64,000 bases of DNA from Variovorax sp. PAMC26660 (GCF_014302995.1 NZ_CP060295.1:6129501-6193500); one strand, 5' to 3'; shown: positions 44,005 through 53,582, numbered from the stretch's first letter. The notes: generated from the sequence alone by a model not told the origin. Made by a program: numbers and translations.

Positions 44005-45180
44005 ATGTTCTTCTACTTCCCCGAAAACTACCGCTGGTCTCTTGCCGTGCTCCGCGCCATCGCCGCAGGCGGACTGTTCGGAGAGATCGACTGGGCATGT
44101 TCCCGTCTGCGGGAGGCTGCGCGCGTGCAGCCCTCCGGCGATGTCGAGGCCTGGCATCGCACATGGGGAGAGCTGGGGCGCCAGTTGGAGCAATCTGCGG
44201 CCGACGCGCTTGCCCGTGGCCACCGCGTGAGTGCCAGCGACTTCTCCTTGCGCGCCTCGGTCTATCACCAGTGGGCCGAAGGGCTGCTGGACCCGGACGA
44301 CCCTCGCGCCGAGCAGGCCTATGCCAGGCACCTGTCCTGCTTCGCGACCTTCGCGCAGCATCGCGATCCCGCCATCGAGTTGGTCGACATTCCCTTCGAA
44401 GGCAGCGTGATCCCGGCCTACCTCGTACCCGCCGTGGGCCGTCGCGGCCCGGGACCGGTGGCGCTTCTGTCGGATGGCCTGGACGCGAACAAGGAAGAGA
44501 TGTTCTACGTGGCGTTGAATCTCGCGCGCCGCGGCATCACCACGCTCGCCTTCGACGGTCCGGGCCAGGGTTCGGCCTTGCGCGTGCACGGACTCACCGC
44601 ACGCCACGATTTCGAGAAACCGGTGACGGCCTGCGTCGATTGGCTGCTGCAGCGCCCGGAAGTGGACGCTGCACGCATCGGACTGGTGGCGGCCAGTTGG
44701 GGTGGCTACTACGCACCGCGCGCCGTCGCATTCGAGAAACGGATCAAGGCCTGCGCGGTGATGGGCGCGGTCTTCGACACCCATGCGTGCATGGTGCGGC
44801 GTGTCGGCTACGTGCCGGGGCAGGGCGCCACCCAGTTGGGCAACAACGCGCCGCTGGGTACCACCGGCAAGCAGATTCTGCGAATACTCGGCGTGCCGGA
44901 CTGGGAAAGCGCATTCCGCAAGCTGGAGAGTTTCCGCCTGGAAGGCGTGGCCGACCGCATCGAGTGCGATCTGTTCATCGTGCACGGCGCCAACGACCGG
45001 CACGCACCGCCTTCGGAAGCGCAGCGACTGCTGGAGGCGGTGAGTTCGCGCCACAAGCAACTGCGCGTGTTCACCGAGGAGGAGGGCGGTGCAGCCCATG
45101 TGAACCTCGACCGGCCGGAGCCGGCACTGAGCCTCGTTTGCGACTGGATGGCCGAGCGCCTGCAGGAGAAAAAGCCATGA
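44005..45180 (+). CDS. Alpha/beta hydrolase related to the acyl-aryl C-C hydrolase/FrsA group
   Basis: The 391-residue protein has a helical N-terminal part (about 1-125) and a C-terminal hydrolase domain with Ser231 in AASWGGYY, Asp331 in HGANDRHAPP and His365 in GGAAHVN. This layout is that of the group containing 2,6-dihydroxypseudooxynicotine hydrolase, which cleaves C-C bonds next to an aromatic ring, and FrsA-like proteins. The substrate here is unknown. It heads an operon with an enoyl-CoA hydratase (4-base overlap), a Bug protein and another hydrolase. Confidence 0.82.
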   Translation: MFFYFPENYRWSLAVLRAIAAGGLFGEIDWACSRLREAARVQPSGDVEAWHRTWGELGRQLEQSAADALARGHRVSASDFSLRASVYHQWAEGLLDPDDPRAEQAYARHLSCFATFAQHRDPAIELVDIPFEGSVIPAYLVPAVGRRGPGPVALLSDGLDANKEEMFYVALNLARRGITTLAFDGPGQGSALRVHGLTARHDFEKPVTACVDWLLQRPEVDAARIGLVAASWGGYYAPRAVAFEKRIKACAVMGAVFDTHACMVRRVGYVPGQGATQLGNNAPLGTTGKQILRILGVPDWESAFRKLESFRLEGVADRIECDLFIVHGANDRHAPPSEAQRLLEAVSSRHKQLRVFTEEEGGAAHVNLDRPEPALSLVCDWMAERLQEKKP

Positions 45181-45905
45181 GCACTTCCGAATCTTCCTGG
45201 ATCGGCCGCGAGGTGCAAGGCGATGTGGCCACCATCCGGCTGCGGCGCCCAGAGGCCGGCAACCGATTGACCAACACCATGGCACTGGCATTGGCCGAAG
45301 CGCTGGATGCCGTGCGCGAGAGCCGCGTGATCGTGCTGGGCGCGGAAGGTGCGGACTTCTGCCTCGGCCGAGACATGGCGCCCCCGCCGCCCGGTGCCGG
45401 GGTCAATGCAGCGGACGTGCTGCGCGATGACGCGGGGCCGATTCAGGCGCTGTACGAAGCGTTCGGCCGCTGCCGCGCACCCGTGCTCGGTCTGGTGGCC
45501 GGACGCGCCTGGGGCATCGGCCTGGTGCTGGCCGCCCGGTGCGACCTCACGCTGTGCGAGGAAGGCAGCAGCTTCGCGTTGCGCGAACTCGAACGCGGCA
45601 TTCCGCCATGCATCGCCATGGCCCCGCTGCTGGACCGGATGCCGGCCAAGGCGCTGGCGCATCTGGTCTTCGGCGCGGAGCCCATCGGCGCTCGCGAGGC
45701 GTTGGCCGCGGGGATCGTGGGTCGGATCGTCGAGAGCGGGCGCCTGCAGGCGGAAGGCGATGCGCTGGTGCAGCGCCTGCTGTCCTTCCCCGCGCCAGCC
45801 GTGCAGGCGGTCAAGCAGTTCCTGGCGACCGCACCGCGTCACTATGAATCCAATGCGGTGCTTTACGGGGCGGGCCTGCTGGCCAACGTGCTGGGCTCGT
45901 GCTGA
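45177..45905 (+). CDS. Enoyl-CoA hydratase/isomerase family protein
   Basis: The 242-residue protein has the crotonase fold. VATIRLRRPEAGNRLT lies near the start, followed by the two oxyanion-hole segments GADFCLGRDM and GRAWGIGLVLAARCDLTL. It is slightly short for the family. The usual catalytic Glu positions are not obvious, although ALRELERGI could supply one, so it could be a hydratase, isomerase or hydrolase of an acyl-CoA. The ATG overlaps the preceding hydrolase stop, showing coupling. Context suggests side-chain shortening of an aromatic or cyclic compound. Confidence 0.85.
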   Translation: MSTSESSWIGREVQGDVATIRLRRPEAGNRLTNTMALALAEALDAVRESRVIVLGAEGADFCLGRDMAPPPPGAGVNAADVLRDDAGPIQALYEAFGRCRAPVLGLVAGRAWGIGLVLAARCDLTLCEEGSSFALRELERGIPPCIAMAPLLDRMPAKALAHLVFGAEPIGAREALAAGIVGRIVESGRLQAEGDALVQRLLSFPAPAVQAVKQFLATAPRHYESNAVLYGAGLLANVLGSC

Positions 45906-45956
45906 ACGGCGGCGCCGAAGCGGCGCGCCCGGGGAACATAACAAGGAGACATCGCC

Positions 45957-46940
45957 ATGCGCCTCTCATTTCTTGCGCCTCTTCTCGCGCCTCTGGCCGC
46001 AGCCTTCGCACTCGCGAGCGCATGCACCACCGCCGTGTCCGCCACCTTCCCGGAAAAGCCGATCCGCATCATCGTCGGGTTCCCGGCCGGAAGCACCGGC
46101 GACCTGATCGCACGCGTTCTCGGTCCGCGCATGACACAAGGCCTCGGGCAACCCGTGATTGTCGAGAACCGGCCAGGCGCGGGCAGCAGCATCGCCGCCG
46201 AAGCCGTGGCCCATGCCGCGCCGGACGGCTACACGCTGCTGCTGAGCACCACCGCGAATGTCATCAACACCAGCCTGTACCCGAATCTCCGGTTCAGCTT
46301 CACGAAAGACCTGACGCCGGTCACGCTGCTCGCCGAGGCGCCTGCGTTGCTGATCGCCCGCGCCGACCTGCCCAGCCGCACCGTCAAGGAGTTGGTCGCT
46401 GCGGCAGCGGATGCACCCGGCAAGTTCAGCTACGGCTCGTCGGGCAACGGCACCTTCACCCATCTGTATGGCGAGCTGTTCAACCAGGTGGCCCAGGTGC
46501 GCCTGACCCACGTGCCCTACAAGGGCGGTGCGCAGGCACTCACCGATGTCATGGCCGGCCGGGTGGACCTGGCCTTCACGCCGGCGGCGCCGGTGCTGGC
46601 GCAGGTCAACGCCGGACGGGTCAAGGCGCTGGCGGTCATCGGCCGGCAGCGCATCGCAACGCTGCCGCAGGTGCCGACCTTTGCGCAATCGGGCATCGCC
46701 GATTTCGACTCGGCGCTCTGGTTCGGCCTGCATGCGCCTGCGGGCACGCCGGGCGTCGTGGTCGAGCGACTGTCTTCCGAATTGCAGAAGGTGCTGGCCG
46801 ACCCTGAAGTCCGCCGGCAGTTGAACGACCAGACCGTCGAGGCCATCGGCGGCACGCCGTCCCAGTTCGCGGGCATCATCGCGAACGAGTCGGCGAAATG
46901 GGGCAGGGTCATCGGTACCGCAGGCATCAAGATCGACTGA
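45957..46940 (+). CDS. Bug/TctC-family periplasmic solute-binding protein
   Basis: The 327-residue protein has an N-terminal export signal (cleavage near VSA, before TFPEKPIRIIVGFPAG). The Bug fold follows, with the conserved GSTGDLIAR, ENRPGAGSSIAAEAVA and LTHVPYKGG segments. Bug proteins bind carboxylates or aromatic acids in the periplasm. Most, like this one, have no TctA/TctB membrane genes beside them. It sits 51 bases after the hydratase gene, in the same likely operon, so its ligand may be the pathway substrate. Confidence 0.9.
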   Translation: MRLSFLAPLLAPLAAAFALASACTTAVSATFPEKPIRIIVGFPAGSTGDLIARVLGPRMTQGLGQPVIVENRPGAGSSIAAEAVAHAAPDGYTLLLSTTANVINTSLYPNLRFSFTKDLTPVTLLAEAPALLIARADLPSRTVKELVAAAADAPGKFSYGSSGNGTFTHLYGELFNQVAQVRLTHVPYKGGAQALTDVMAGRVDLAFTPAAPVLAQVNAGRVKALAVIGRQRIATLPQVPTFAQSGIADFDSALWFGLHAPAGTPGVVVERLSSELQKVLADPEVRRQLNDQTVEAIGGTPSQFAGIIANESAKWGRVIGTAGIKID

Positions 46941-46982
46941 AGCAGCACGCGCGCACACGCACACAGGCAAAGGAGAACGCAC

Positions 46983-47750
46983 ATGAGTCTGGGCCACGAG
47001 ATCCGGGGCAGCGGCCCCCAGCGGGTGATGGTCGCGCATGGCTGGTTCGGCGACCATGGCATATGGGCGCCGATCTATCCGCTGCTGGACGAGGAGAGGT
47101 TCACATATGTCTTCCCCGACTACCGCGGCTACGGTGCCTCCCGCACCATCCAGGGCGAGCACACCATCGCGGAGATTGCCGCCGACATGCTCGGGCTGGC
47201 CGACCGGTTGGGGTGGGAGCGCTTTGCCTTGCTCGGCCACTCCATGGGGGGCATGGTGGTGCAGCGCATTGCAATCGATGCACCCGACCGCATTCAGGCG
47301 GCGGTGTGCGTGACACCGGTGCCGGCCTCCGGCGTGCCGCTGCCTGAAGAAGTCGCGGCGGTGTTTGCGTCCGCAGGCCAGAGCGATCAGGCGGCGCTGG
47401 GCGTGATCGAGACTTCGCTGGGCTCGCGCCTGACGCCTGCCCTGGCCCGGTCGATCCTGGCCCACCAACGCAGCACGGCCGACACGGTGGCCTTCGAGAA
47501 CTACTTTCACGCCTTCTCGAAAACCGATTTCTCCGACAAGGCCGCAGCACTGCGTGCGCCGCTGCTGGTGCTGGTGGGGGAGCACGACGCGGGCGTGTCG
47601 TCGGACTTTGTGCAAGCCACCTTTCCCCGCATGTACCCGCATGCACAGATCGAGCTGCTGCCGAACAGCGGCCACTACCCGATGCTCGAAACGCCGGCCT
47701 ACCTCGTGACGCGAATCGAAGCGTTCCTGCGGCAGCACGGCGGCGGCTGA
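46983..47750 (+). CDS. Alpha/beta hydrolase
   Basis: The 255-residue protein is a compact alpha/beta hydrolase with oxyanion motif [10 protein letters not shown], Ser87 in LLGHSMGG, Asp202 in VGEHDAG and His231 in NSGHYPML. Similar enzymes act on esters, lactones or ring-cleavage products; this one has the complete catalytic triad. It is last in the forward operon and converges on iclR with a 22-base gap. Confidence 0.87.
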   Translation: MSLGHEIRGSGPQRVMVAHGWFGDHGIWAPIYPLLDEERFTYVFPDYRGYGASRTIQGEHTIAEIAADMLGLADRLGWERFALLGHSMGGMVVQRIAIDAPDRIQAAVCVTPVPASGVPLPEEVAAVFASAGQSDQAALGVIETSLGSRLTPALARSILAHQRSTADTVAFENYFHAFSKTDFSDKAAALRAPLLVLVGEHDAGVSSDFVQATFPRMYPHAQIELLPNSGHYPMLETPAYLVTRIEAFLRQHGGG

Positions 47751-47772
47751 AGAGGCGGCTGCTGTCGCTGTC

Positions 47773-48546
47773 TCAGGCCTTCCGCTTGCGCAGCAGGATC
47801 TCGACCGACTGCGTGGCACTGCGCAGCATGTCGGCCACCTGGGCAATGCGTCGCTGGCTCAGGCGCTGCGACAGGGCCGCGACGCTCAGTGCGCCCACGG
47901 CTTGCCCCATCGAATCCCTGAAGGGCACGCCGACCGCCTTGACGCCCAGGCTCACGCGGTTCTGGATCACCGCGGCACCCAGCGCGCGTGCCTGCACACA
48001 GGCTTCCGCCAGATCCTGCGTCGACAATTTCCCGAAGGCAGAGAGGCTCGGGCCGACCCGCTCGATGATGTCCGCGCGCTCTTCGTCGTCGATGGCCGAA
48101 AGGATCGCCAGTCCTCCCGCGCCCACGCCCAGCGGCCTTCGGCTGCCGACCTCCAGCACCAGCGCGCGGATGGGAAACGCGCCCTCGCGGCGATGCATGC
48201 AGACCGCATCGAAACTGCTGCGCACGACAAGGTAGACGGTATCGCCCGTCTCTCGCGCCAGCGTGTCCATCGCGGGCTCGCACAGGTCGCGGATGTCGTG
48301 CATGGTCGAGCTGGCCACGCCCAGCTCGAACGCCAGCGGGCCGAGCTTGTAGCGCCGCAGCTCGTCGTTGAAGACTGCCAGCCGCTCCGCTGCCAACTGG
48401 CCCAGGATGCGGTGTACCGAGGGATGCGGGATCTTCGATTTCTCGGACAACTCGGTCAGCGCCAGTCCGCGCGGGCCTGCAGTGGCCAGCAATTTGAGAA
48501 TTACCACGCCTCGTTTCAGCGAGCCTGCATCGGAGGGCGTTTTCAT
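47773..48546 (-). CDS. IclR-family transcriptional regulator
   Basis: The 257-residue protein has an N-terminal winged helix-turn-helix (about 8-70, with LALTELSEKSKIPHPSVHRIL) and the IclR ligand-binding domain (about 85-250, with LAREGDTVYLVVRSS-like and RRPLGVGAGGLAILSA segments). It lies inside the catabolic cluster, convergent with one operon and divergent from another. A near-palindromic site overlaps its start codon, and a nearly identical site precedes the hydrolase operon. It is very likely the local regulator, with ligand a pathway compound. Confidence 0.9.
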   Translation of the reverse strand: MKTPSDAGSLKRGVVILKLLATAGPRGLALTELSEKSKIPHPSVHRILGQLAAERLAVFNDELRRYKLGPLAFELGVASSTMHDIRDLCEPAMDTLARETGDTVYLVVRSSFDAVCMHRREGAFPIRALVLEVGSRRPLGVGAGGLAILSAIDDEERADIIERVGPSLSAFGKLSTQDLAEACVQARALGAAVIQNRVSLGVKAVGVPFRDSMGQAVGALSVAALSQRLSQRRIAQVADMLRSATQSVEILLRKRKA

Positions 48547-48562
48547 GTTCGATTGATGGACA
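48546..48562. promoter_or_regulatory. Candidate IclR-type operator at the iclR start
   Basis: TGTTC-N7-GGACA, extended CATGTTC-N7-GGACAAAC at 48544-48565, matches the site upstream of the 44005 hydrolase at 15 of 22 positions, with all differences in the 7-base centre. It overlaps the iclR start codon, which suggests autoregulation. A right half-site only (TATCGGACA) lies at 48627-48635, closer to the divergent SDR gene. Confidence 0.5.
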
Positions 48563-48726
48563 AACGACTGGTTTGAAGCGACTCATTAGAAAACAATTCC
48601 CGCTGGAGCCATAGCGATGCCCCGTCTATCGGACAGCACTCGTTCAAAGCAGAAGGGCTCGCACGTGGAACGCAACGACCAAGGGCATTCATTCATGAAG
48701 AAACGAGCGCATCGCGGGAGATTTCA

Positions 48727-49488
48727 ATGAGCACGGCACAGGACGGCGCTTGCGCGCTGCAAGGCAAGGTCGCCATCGTCACCGGGGGAAGCAGCGGCAT
48801 CGGCGCGGCCTGCGTGCGCGCATTTGCGCACGCAGGGGCCACGGTCGTCATCGGCTACAACGAAGGCGCGGCGCGTGCGCAGGCGCTGTGCGAAGAACTG
48901 CCGGGCGTCGGCCACGGCACATTGCAGATTCCGCTGACCGATGGTGCGGCGCACGCCGTAATGGCGGACATCCTGCATCGCGACTTCGGCCGCATCGACG
49001 TGCTCGTGAACTCGGCCGGCTTCACGCGGCGCATCATGCACAGTGACCTGGACGCGCTGGCGCCGGCGCTGTTCGACGACATACTCGCCGCCAACGTGGG
49101 CGGCCCCTACGCCATCACGCGTGCGCTCATGCCGCTGCTGAAAGCGTCCACCGACGCGGTCGTGGTCAACGTGTCGTCCGTGTCCGCATTCACCGGGCTG
49201 GGCAGCAACATCGCCTACTGCGCAGCCAAGGCCGCACTCGACACGATGACCGTGTCGATGGCCAGGGCCTTCGGGCCGGTGCGCTTCGTCAGCGTGTCGC
49301 CCGCAGCGGTCGACACCGATTTCGTGCAGGGCCGCAACCGCGACGAACTGCTGAAGAAGGCCGCCGCCACACCGCTCGGGCGCATCGTCACGCCGCAAGA
49401 CGTGGCGCTTGCGGTGCTGGCCTGCGTGACGCATCTGCGCACGGCCACGGGCACGCGGATCGTCATCGACGGAGGGCACAGCCTGTAA
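48727..49488 (+). CDS. Short-chain dehydrogenase/reductase (SDR)
   Basis: The 253-residue protein is a classical SDR, with a nucleotide-binding VTGGSSGIGAA (Gly at 20, 24 and 26), NSAG in the fourth strand and the active-site Tyr164-x3-Lys168 in YCAAK. It would oxidise or reduce an alcohol/ketone with NAD(P). It starts 180 bases from the divergent iclR and leads the SDR-NIPSNAP-dioxygenase-Bug-FMN reductase run. Confidence 0.9.
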   Translation: MSTAQDGACALQGKVAIVTGGSSGIGAACVRAFAHAGATVVIGYNEGAARAQALCEELPGVGHGTLQIPLTDGAAHAVMADILHRDFGRIDVLVNSAGFTRRIMHSDLDALAPALFDDILAANVGGPYAITRALMPLLKASTDAVVVNVSSVSAFTGLGSNIAYCAAKAALDTMTVSMARAFGPVRFVSVSPAAVDTDFVQGRNRDELLKKAAATPLGRIVTPQDVALAVLACVTHLRTATGTRIVIDGGHSL

Positions 49489-49506
49489 AGGGCGGCTCGA
49501 TACACC

Positions 49507-49830
49507 ATGCTCGTGGAACAACGCACCTACACCACCCATCCCGGCCAGTGGCGGGCCTACCTGTCGTTGTACGAAGCCAAGGGCCTGGCCATACAGCGCC
49601 GCATCCTCGGCCGGATGGTCGGCTACTACCGCACCGAAACCGGCGCGCTCAACCAGGTGATCCACATGTGGGCCTACCTCGACATGAACGAACGCGCTGA
49701 GCGACGGGAGCTTCTGATGGCCGATGCCGGATGGAAAGCCTACGTGACGGAAATGCTCCCGCTGCTGCAGAGCCAGGAATCGAAGATCCTGATTCCGACG
49801 ACCTTCTTCACACCGCAGTGGCAGGACTGA
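49507..49830 (+). CDS. NIPSNAP family protein
   Basis: The 107-residue protein has the NIPSNAP ferredoxin-like fold: [21 protein letters not shown] at the start and [20 protein letters not shown] in the middle, ending with a hydrophobic PTTFFTPQ motif. Small bacterial members often sit in aromatic or terpenoid catabolic operons, but their reaction is seldom known. It is 18 bases after the SDR gene and 22 before the dioxygenase gene. Confidence 0.85.
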   Translation: MLVEQRTYTTHPGQWRAYLSLYEAKGLAIQRRILGRMVGYYRTETGALNQVIHMWAYLDMNERAERRELLMADAGWKAYVTEMLPLLQSQESKILIPTTFFTPQWQD

Positions 49831-49852
49831 CGACAAGAAAGACGGAGACCGC

Positions 49853-51163
49853 ATGGCAGCACACATCGCGCAGGACGACACAACGCTCGGCTACCAAAGC
49901 GGGTTCGGCAACCAGTTCGCCAGCGAAGCAATCCCCGGGGCCCTGCCGGTGGGCCGCAACTCGCCGCAGCAGGCGCCGCTGGGGCTGTATGCAGAGCTGC
50001 TGTCCGGCACGGCCTTCACGGCACCGCGCAACCACAACCTGCGCACCTGGATGTACAGAAGGCGCCCCAGCGCCATGCATGAAGCCTTCGCCCGCATCGA
50101 CGACGGCGGCTGGCGCAGCGGTCCGTTCACCGAAGCGGAGACACCGGCCAACCGGCTGCGCTGGAACCCCTGGCCGATGCCGGACCGAGGCGCGGATTTC
50201 ATCGACGGGATGCTGACCATCGCCGGCAACGGCGATCCGCACGCGCAGGTCGGCTCGGCGGTGCACATCTATCGTTCGAACCGCTCGATGGACCGGCGTT
50301 ACCTCGTGAATTCGGACGGCGAGCTGCTGATCGTGCCGCAGTCCGGCGCGTTGCTGCTCCACACGGAACTGGGGCGTCTGCACGTCGCCCCCGGCGAGAT
50401 CGCGCTGGTGCCGCGCGGCATGCGGTGGCGCGTCGCGCTGCCGCAGGGCGAGGCCCGGGGCTACGTTTGCGAGAACTACGGCGCGCCTTTTCGCTTGCCC
50501 GAACTCGGGCCGATCGGATCGAACGGGCTGGCCAATGCACGCGACTTCCTCGCGCCCGTCGCGGCCTTCGAGGAAGACGCTGGCCCCGTGCGCATCGTCA
50601 ACAAGTTCATGGGCCATCTCTGGGAAGGCGGGCAGGCCCACACACCGCTGGACGTGGTCGCGTGGCACGGCAACCTGACGCCCTGCAAATACGACCTGGC
50701 GCACTTCATGGCCCTCGGCACCATCAGCTTCGACCATCCCGATCCGTCGATCTACACCGTGCTGACTTCCGGCAGCGACACGCCCGGCGTCGCCAACTGC
50801 GATTTCGTGATCTTCCCGCCGCGCTGGCTCGTGGCCGAAGACACCTTTCGTCCGCCGTGGTTTCACCGCAACGTGATGAGCGAACTGATGGGGCTGGTGC
50901 GCGGCGTCTACGACGCGAAGGCCGAAGGCTTCGTGCCTGGCGGCGTGAGCCTGCACAACTGCATGCTGCCGCACGGCCCCGACGCCGCCACCTTCGAGCG
51001 TGCCAGCACCGCCGAACTCAAGCCGCATCGCCTGGACGACACCCTGGCCTTCATGTTCGAGAGCCGCCATGTGTTTCGCCCCACGGTGCAGGCGCTTTCT
51101 GCCGCCAACCTCCAGCCGGACTACGACACGGCCTGGAAGGGGTTCAAGGCCGGCAACACATAA
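49853..51163 (+). CDS. hmgA: Homogentisate 1,2-dioxygenase
   Basis: The 436-residue protein is a full-length homogentisate dioxygenase, starting with the diagnostic [13 protein letters not shown]. The Fe(II) ligands line up with the known enzyme: His338 (WFHRN), Glu344 (MSELMG) and His374 (MLPHGPDA), at the same spacings of 6 and 30. It opens the ring of homogentisate to maleylacetoacetate. No fumarylacetoacetase or maleylacetoacetate isomerase gene lies here. The enzyme may therefore serve a specialised pathway that yields homogentisate or a close analogue, or rely on genes elsewhere. Confidence 0.93.
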   Translation: MAAHIAQDDTTLGYQSGFGNQFASEAIPGALPVGRNSPQQAPLGLYAELLSGTAFTAPRNHNLRTWMYRRRPSAMHEAFARIDDGGWRSGPFTEAETPANRLRWNPWPMPDRGADFIDGMLTIAGNGDPHAQVGSAVHIYRSNRSMDRRYLVNSDGELLIVPQSGALLLHTELGRLHVAPGEIALVPRGMRWRVALPQGEARGYVCENYGAPFRLPELGPIGSNGLANARDFLAPVAAFEEDAGPVRIVNKFMGHLWEGGQAHTPLDVVAWHGNLTPCKYDLAHFMALGTISFDHPDPSIYTVLTSGSDTPGVANCDFVIFPPRWLVAEDTFRPPWFHRNVMSELMGLVRGVYDAKAEGFVPGGVSLHNCMLPHGPDAATFERASTAELKPHRLDDTLAFMFESRHVFRPTVQALSAANLQPDYDTAWKGFKAGNT

Positions 51164-51186
51164 CAACGACAGGAGACAAGACAACC

Positions 51187-52158
51187 ATGAAGACCCCGAC
51201 CCGGCGCAGCTTCGTCGCCACCGCTGCTGCGCTCGCGCTGCTGCCTTCGGCGCGCGCACAGGACGGCTACCCCAGCCGCCCGATCCAGTTGAACCACGGC
51301 TTCGGCGCGGGCGGCAATGCAGACGTCGTTTCACGCCTGCTCGCCCAGAAGATGCAGGAGAAGTTGAAGCAGCCCGTGGTTGTCGAAATCAAAAGCGGGG
51401 CGGGCGGCCTGATCGCCACCGACTTCGTGGCCAAGGCCCGGCCCGACGGCTACAACATCGTCATGCTCACCGGTGCGCACACGGTGTCGGCCGTGCTGCG
51501 CAAGACGCTGCCCTACGACCCGGTGAAGGACTTCGCATTCATCTCGACCGTGACGAGCTTTCCCTTCGTCGTCGCCGTGCGTGCAGACCACCCGGCCCGC
51601 AATCTCGCCGAACTCCTCGCCACTGCGAAGCAAACGCCGGACCGGGTCACCTTCACGTCGGTCGGTGTGGGCTCGACGCAGCACATGGTCGGCGAACTGC
51701 TGGGCGTCAGCGCGGGCGTCAAGCTGCTGCACGTGCCTTATCGCGGCGGCGGCGCACCCGTGCAGGCGGTGATTGCCGGCGACGTCGATATCCTTGCGGA
51801 CACCCTGACCGTTGCGACACCGCACATCCAGTCGGGCCGGCTGCGCGCACTGGCGGTCACCAGCGCGCAGCCCTGGCCGTCGATGCCGCAGGTGCCTGCC
51901 GTCGCGAGCGTGCTGAAGGGCTTCGAGATCCGGTCCTGGCTGGGACTCGCTGCGCCCCACGGTACGCCGCCGCAGGTGGTCGAACTGCTCGATCGCAGCG
52001 TGCGCCTGGTGCTTGACGATCCCGGCGTCAAGGCGATGCTGGCATCCTTGGGCAGCGAGGCCGCCCCGTCCTCTGCGGCCCAGATGAAATCGATGGTCGA
52101 GCGCGAAATCAAACGCTGGAGCGAAGTCGTCGCCCAAGCCGGGATTCCCCGGCAATGA
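51187..52158 (+). CDS. Bug/TctC-family solute-binding protein with Tat-like signal
   Basis: The 323-residue protein starts with a twin-arginine-like leader (TRRSFVATAAALALLPSARA) and then the Bug fold (YPSRPIQLNHGFGAGGNADV, HVPYRGGGAPVQAV). It is the second Bug gene of the cluster, 23 bases after hmgA and overlapping the FMN reductase gene by four bases. Close coupling to the ring-cleaving enzyme suggests that it binds an aromatic acid taken up for this pathway. No permease is encoded nearby. Confidence 0.9.
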   Translation: MKTPTRRSFVATAAALALLPSARAQDGYPSRPIQLNHGFGAGGNADVVSRLLAQKMQEKLKQPVVVEIKSGAGGLIATDFVAKARPDGYNIVMLTGAHTVSAVLRKTLPYDPVKDFAFISTVTSFPFVVAVRADHPARNLAELLATAKQTPDRVTFTSVGVGSTQHMVGELLGVSAGVKLLHVPYRGGGAPVQAVIAGDVDILADTLTVATPHIQSGRLRALAVTSAQPWPSMPQVPAVASVLKGFEIRSWLGLAAPHGTPPQVVELLDRSVRLVLDDPGVKAMLASLGSEAAPSSAAQMKSMVEREIKRWSEVVAQAGIPRQ

Positions 52159-52754
52159 GCGCCGATGCCAAGGCCGTGGCGCCCCTGCGCCCCATCGATG
52201 TCGTCGGGCTTTGCGGCAGCCTGCGCAGCGCATCGCTCAATGGCATGGCACTGCGCCTGGCCGGCCAGAGCATGCCGGCAGCCATGACGCTGGACGTGGT
52301 CGACTGGCGCGACATTCCGCCGTTCAACGCCGACGTGCTCGCTCATGCAATCCCCGCGCCGGTCGAGGCACTGCGCGATCGCATCCGGCGCGCGGACGCG
52401 ATCCTCATTGCAACGCCGGAATACAACTTCTCGATTCCCGGCATGCTGAAGAACATGCTCGACTGGGTATCGCGCGGCACCGACCAGCCACTGCGCCACA
52501 AGCCGGTTGCGATCCTGAGCGCAGCGCCAGGCCCGGTCGGCGGGGCCCGCGTGCAGTACGAGCTGCGCAAGGTGCTGCTTTTCATGGACGCCATGGTCCT
52601 GTCGAAGCCCGAAGTCTTCATCGCCCACGCAGCGAGCAAGTTCGGGCCGGACGGAGCTTGCATCGACGAGACGACGCGCCGCTTCGTCACCGATCAGATG
52701 GCGGCATTCCGGCATTGGATCGATCAGGTCGACTTGATGTTGCAGCCGCGATAG
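52155..52754 (+). CDS. NADPH-dependent FMN reductase
   Basis: The 199-residue flavodoxin-like protein has the FMN phosphate loop LCGSLRSASLNGMAL near residues 17-31 and the TPEYNFSIPGMLKNMLDW motif. This group reduces FMN, quinones or azo compounds with NAD(P)H. It may supply reduced flavin or reduce a quinone intermediate of the pathway. The ATG overlaps the preceding stop. It is the last gene of the run. Confidence 0.88.
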   Translation: MSADAKAVAPLRPIDVVGLCGSLRSASLNGMALRLAGQSMPAAMTLDVVDWRDIPPFNADVLAHAIPAPVEALRDRIRRADAILIATPEYNFSIPGMLKNMLDWVSRGTDQPLRHKPVAILSAAPGPVGGARVQYELRKVLLFMDAMVLSKPEVFIAHAASKFGPDGACIDETTRRFVTDQMAAFRHWIDQVDLMLQPR

Positions 52755-52803
52755 AGGAAGGTGTCGACCTGGAACGGGGCAGTGGATCAAACAGGAAACG
52801 CCT

Positions 52804-53550
52804 ATGCAGATGCTCGGATTTCTCGTCACACGCACCATGGCCATCGTGCTTGGCGTTGTCGCCTTGGCCGGACATTGCCAGGCGGACCCGGCCGTGGGCA
52901 CCTGGGTCCGGAAGGCGCCGATGATCACGTCCCGCGCCGAGCTTTCGCTGGCGGAGGTCGGCGGCAAGCTCTACGCCCTCGGAGGGATGATCGATGGCAC
53001 CTCTGTGGCTCTCAATGAGGCCTACGACATCGCCACCGACACCTGGCGCGTGCGCCACCCCATGCCGCGCGCGCTCGACCATCTGGGTGTCGCGGTGGTG
53101 AACGGAAAGATCGTCACCGTCGGTGGCTTTGTCGGCGCGGTGCACAAGGACGGGCAGGCAACGGTCCTCGAATATGACCCGAGCGCAGACGCATGGCGAA
53201 CGCTCGCGCCGATGAGCGCCGGTCGCGGCTCCGTGGGCGTGGCGGTGCTCGACGGCAAGGTGTATGCGATCGGCGGGCGCAACCCCGCCAACGCCACGGT
53301 CCCGACCAACGAGGTCTACGACCCGGCCACGAACACGTGGACGGCCTTGGCACCGTTGCCGAAGGCGCGGGATCACGCGGCAGTGATTGCTGCCGGGGGC
53401 AAGATTCACGTCATCGGTGGCCGGTTCACCGGGCCGGGCGATCGAACCGATCTCCACGATATCTATGACCCGGCGAGCAACACCTGGACTTCAGGGCCGC
53501 CGCTGCCCACTGCACGCAGCGGCCTGGCCTATGCGCTCTACAGGGGGTAA
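52804..53550 (+). CDS. Secreted Kelch-repeat protein, cut short by a transposon end
   Basis: The 248-residue protein has a signal peptide (about 1-27) and Kelch beta-propeller repeats with the usual GG and W-x-P spacing (KLYALGGMIDG, KIVTVGGFVGA, KVYAIGGRNPA, KIHVIGGRFTG). About four and a half blades are present, where closed propellers have six or seven. The stop codon (TAA at 53548-53550) is supplied by the terminal repeat of the following Tn3-family element, so the true 3' end is lost. The protein is probably non-functional or altered. Confidence 0.82.
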   Translation: MQMLGFLVTRTMAIVLGVVALAGHCQADPAVGTWVRKAPMITSRAELSLAEVGGKLYALGGMIDGTSVALNEAYDIATDTWRVRHPMPRALDHLGVAVVNGKIVTVGGFVGAVHKDGQATVLEYDPSADAWRTLAPMSAGRGSVGVAVLDGKVYAIGGRNPANATVPTNEVYDPATNTWTALAPLPKARDHAAVIAAGGKIHVIGGRFTGPGDRTDLHDIYDPASNTWTSGPPLPTARSGLAYALYRG

Positions 53551-53582
53551 TCGTGCTTTCCGTGCAGATTGACACGGTTCGC
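53544..53582 (+). mobile_element. Probable left terminal inverted repeat of a Tn3-family element
   Basis: GGGGTAATCGTGCTTTCCGTG begins exactly where the Kelch frame stops making sense, about 150 bases upstream of the Tn3-family transposase gene. Tn3-family ends are 38-40 bases and start with GGGG. The length given is assumed, because no matching right-hand repeat was found by eye. The preceding five bases, TACAG, would be the target-duplication candidate. Confidence 0.5.
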
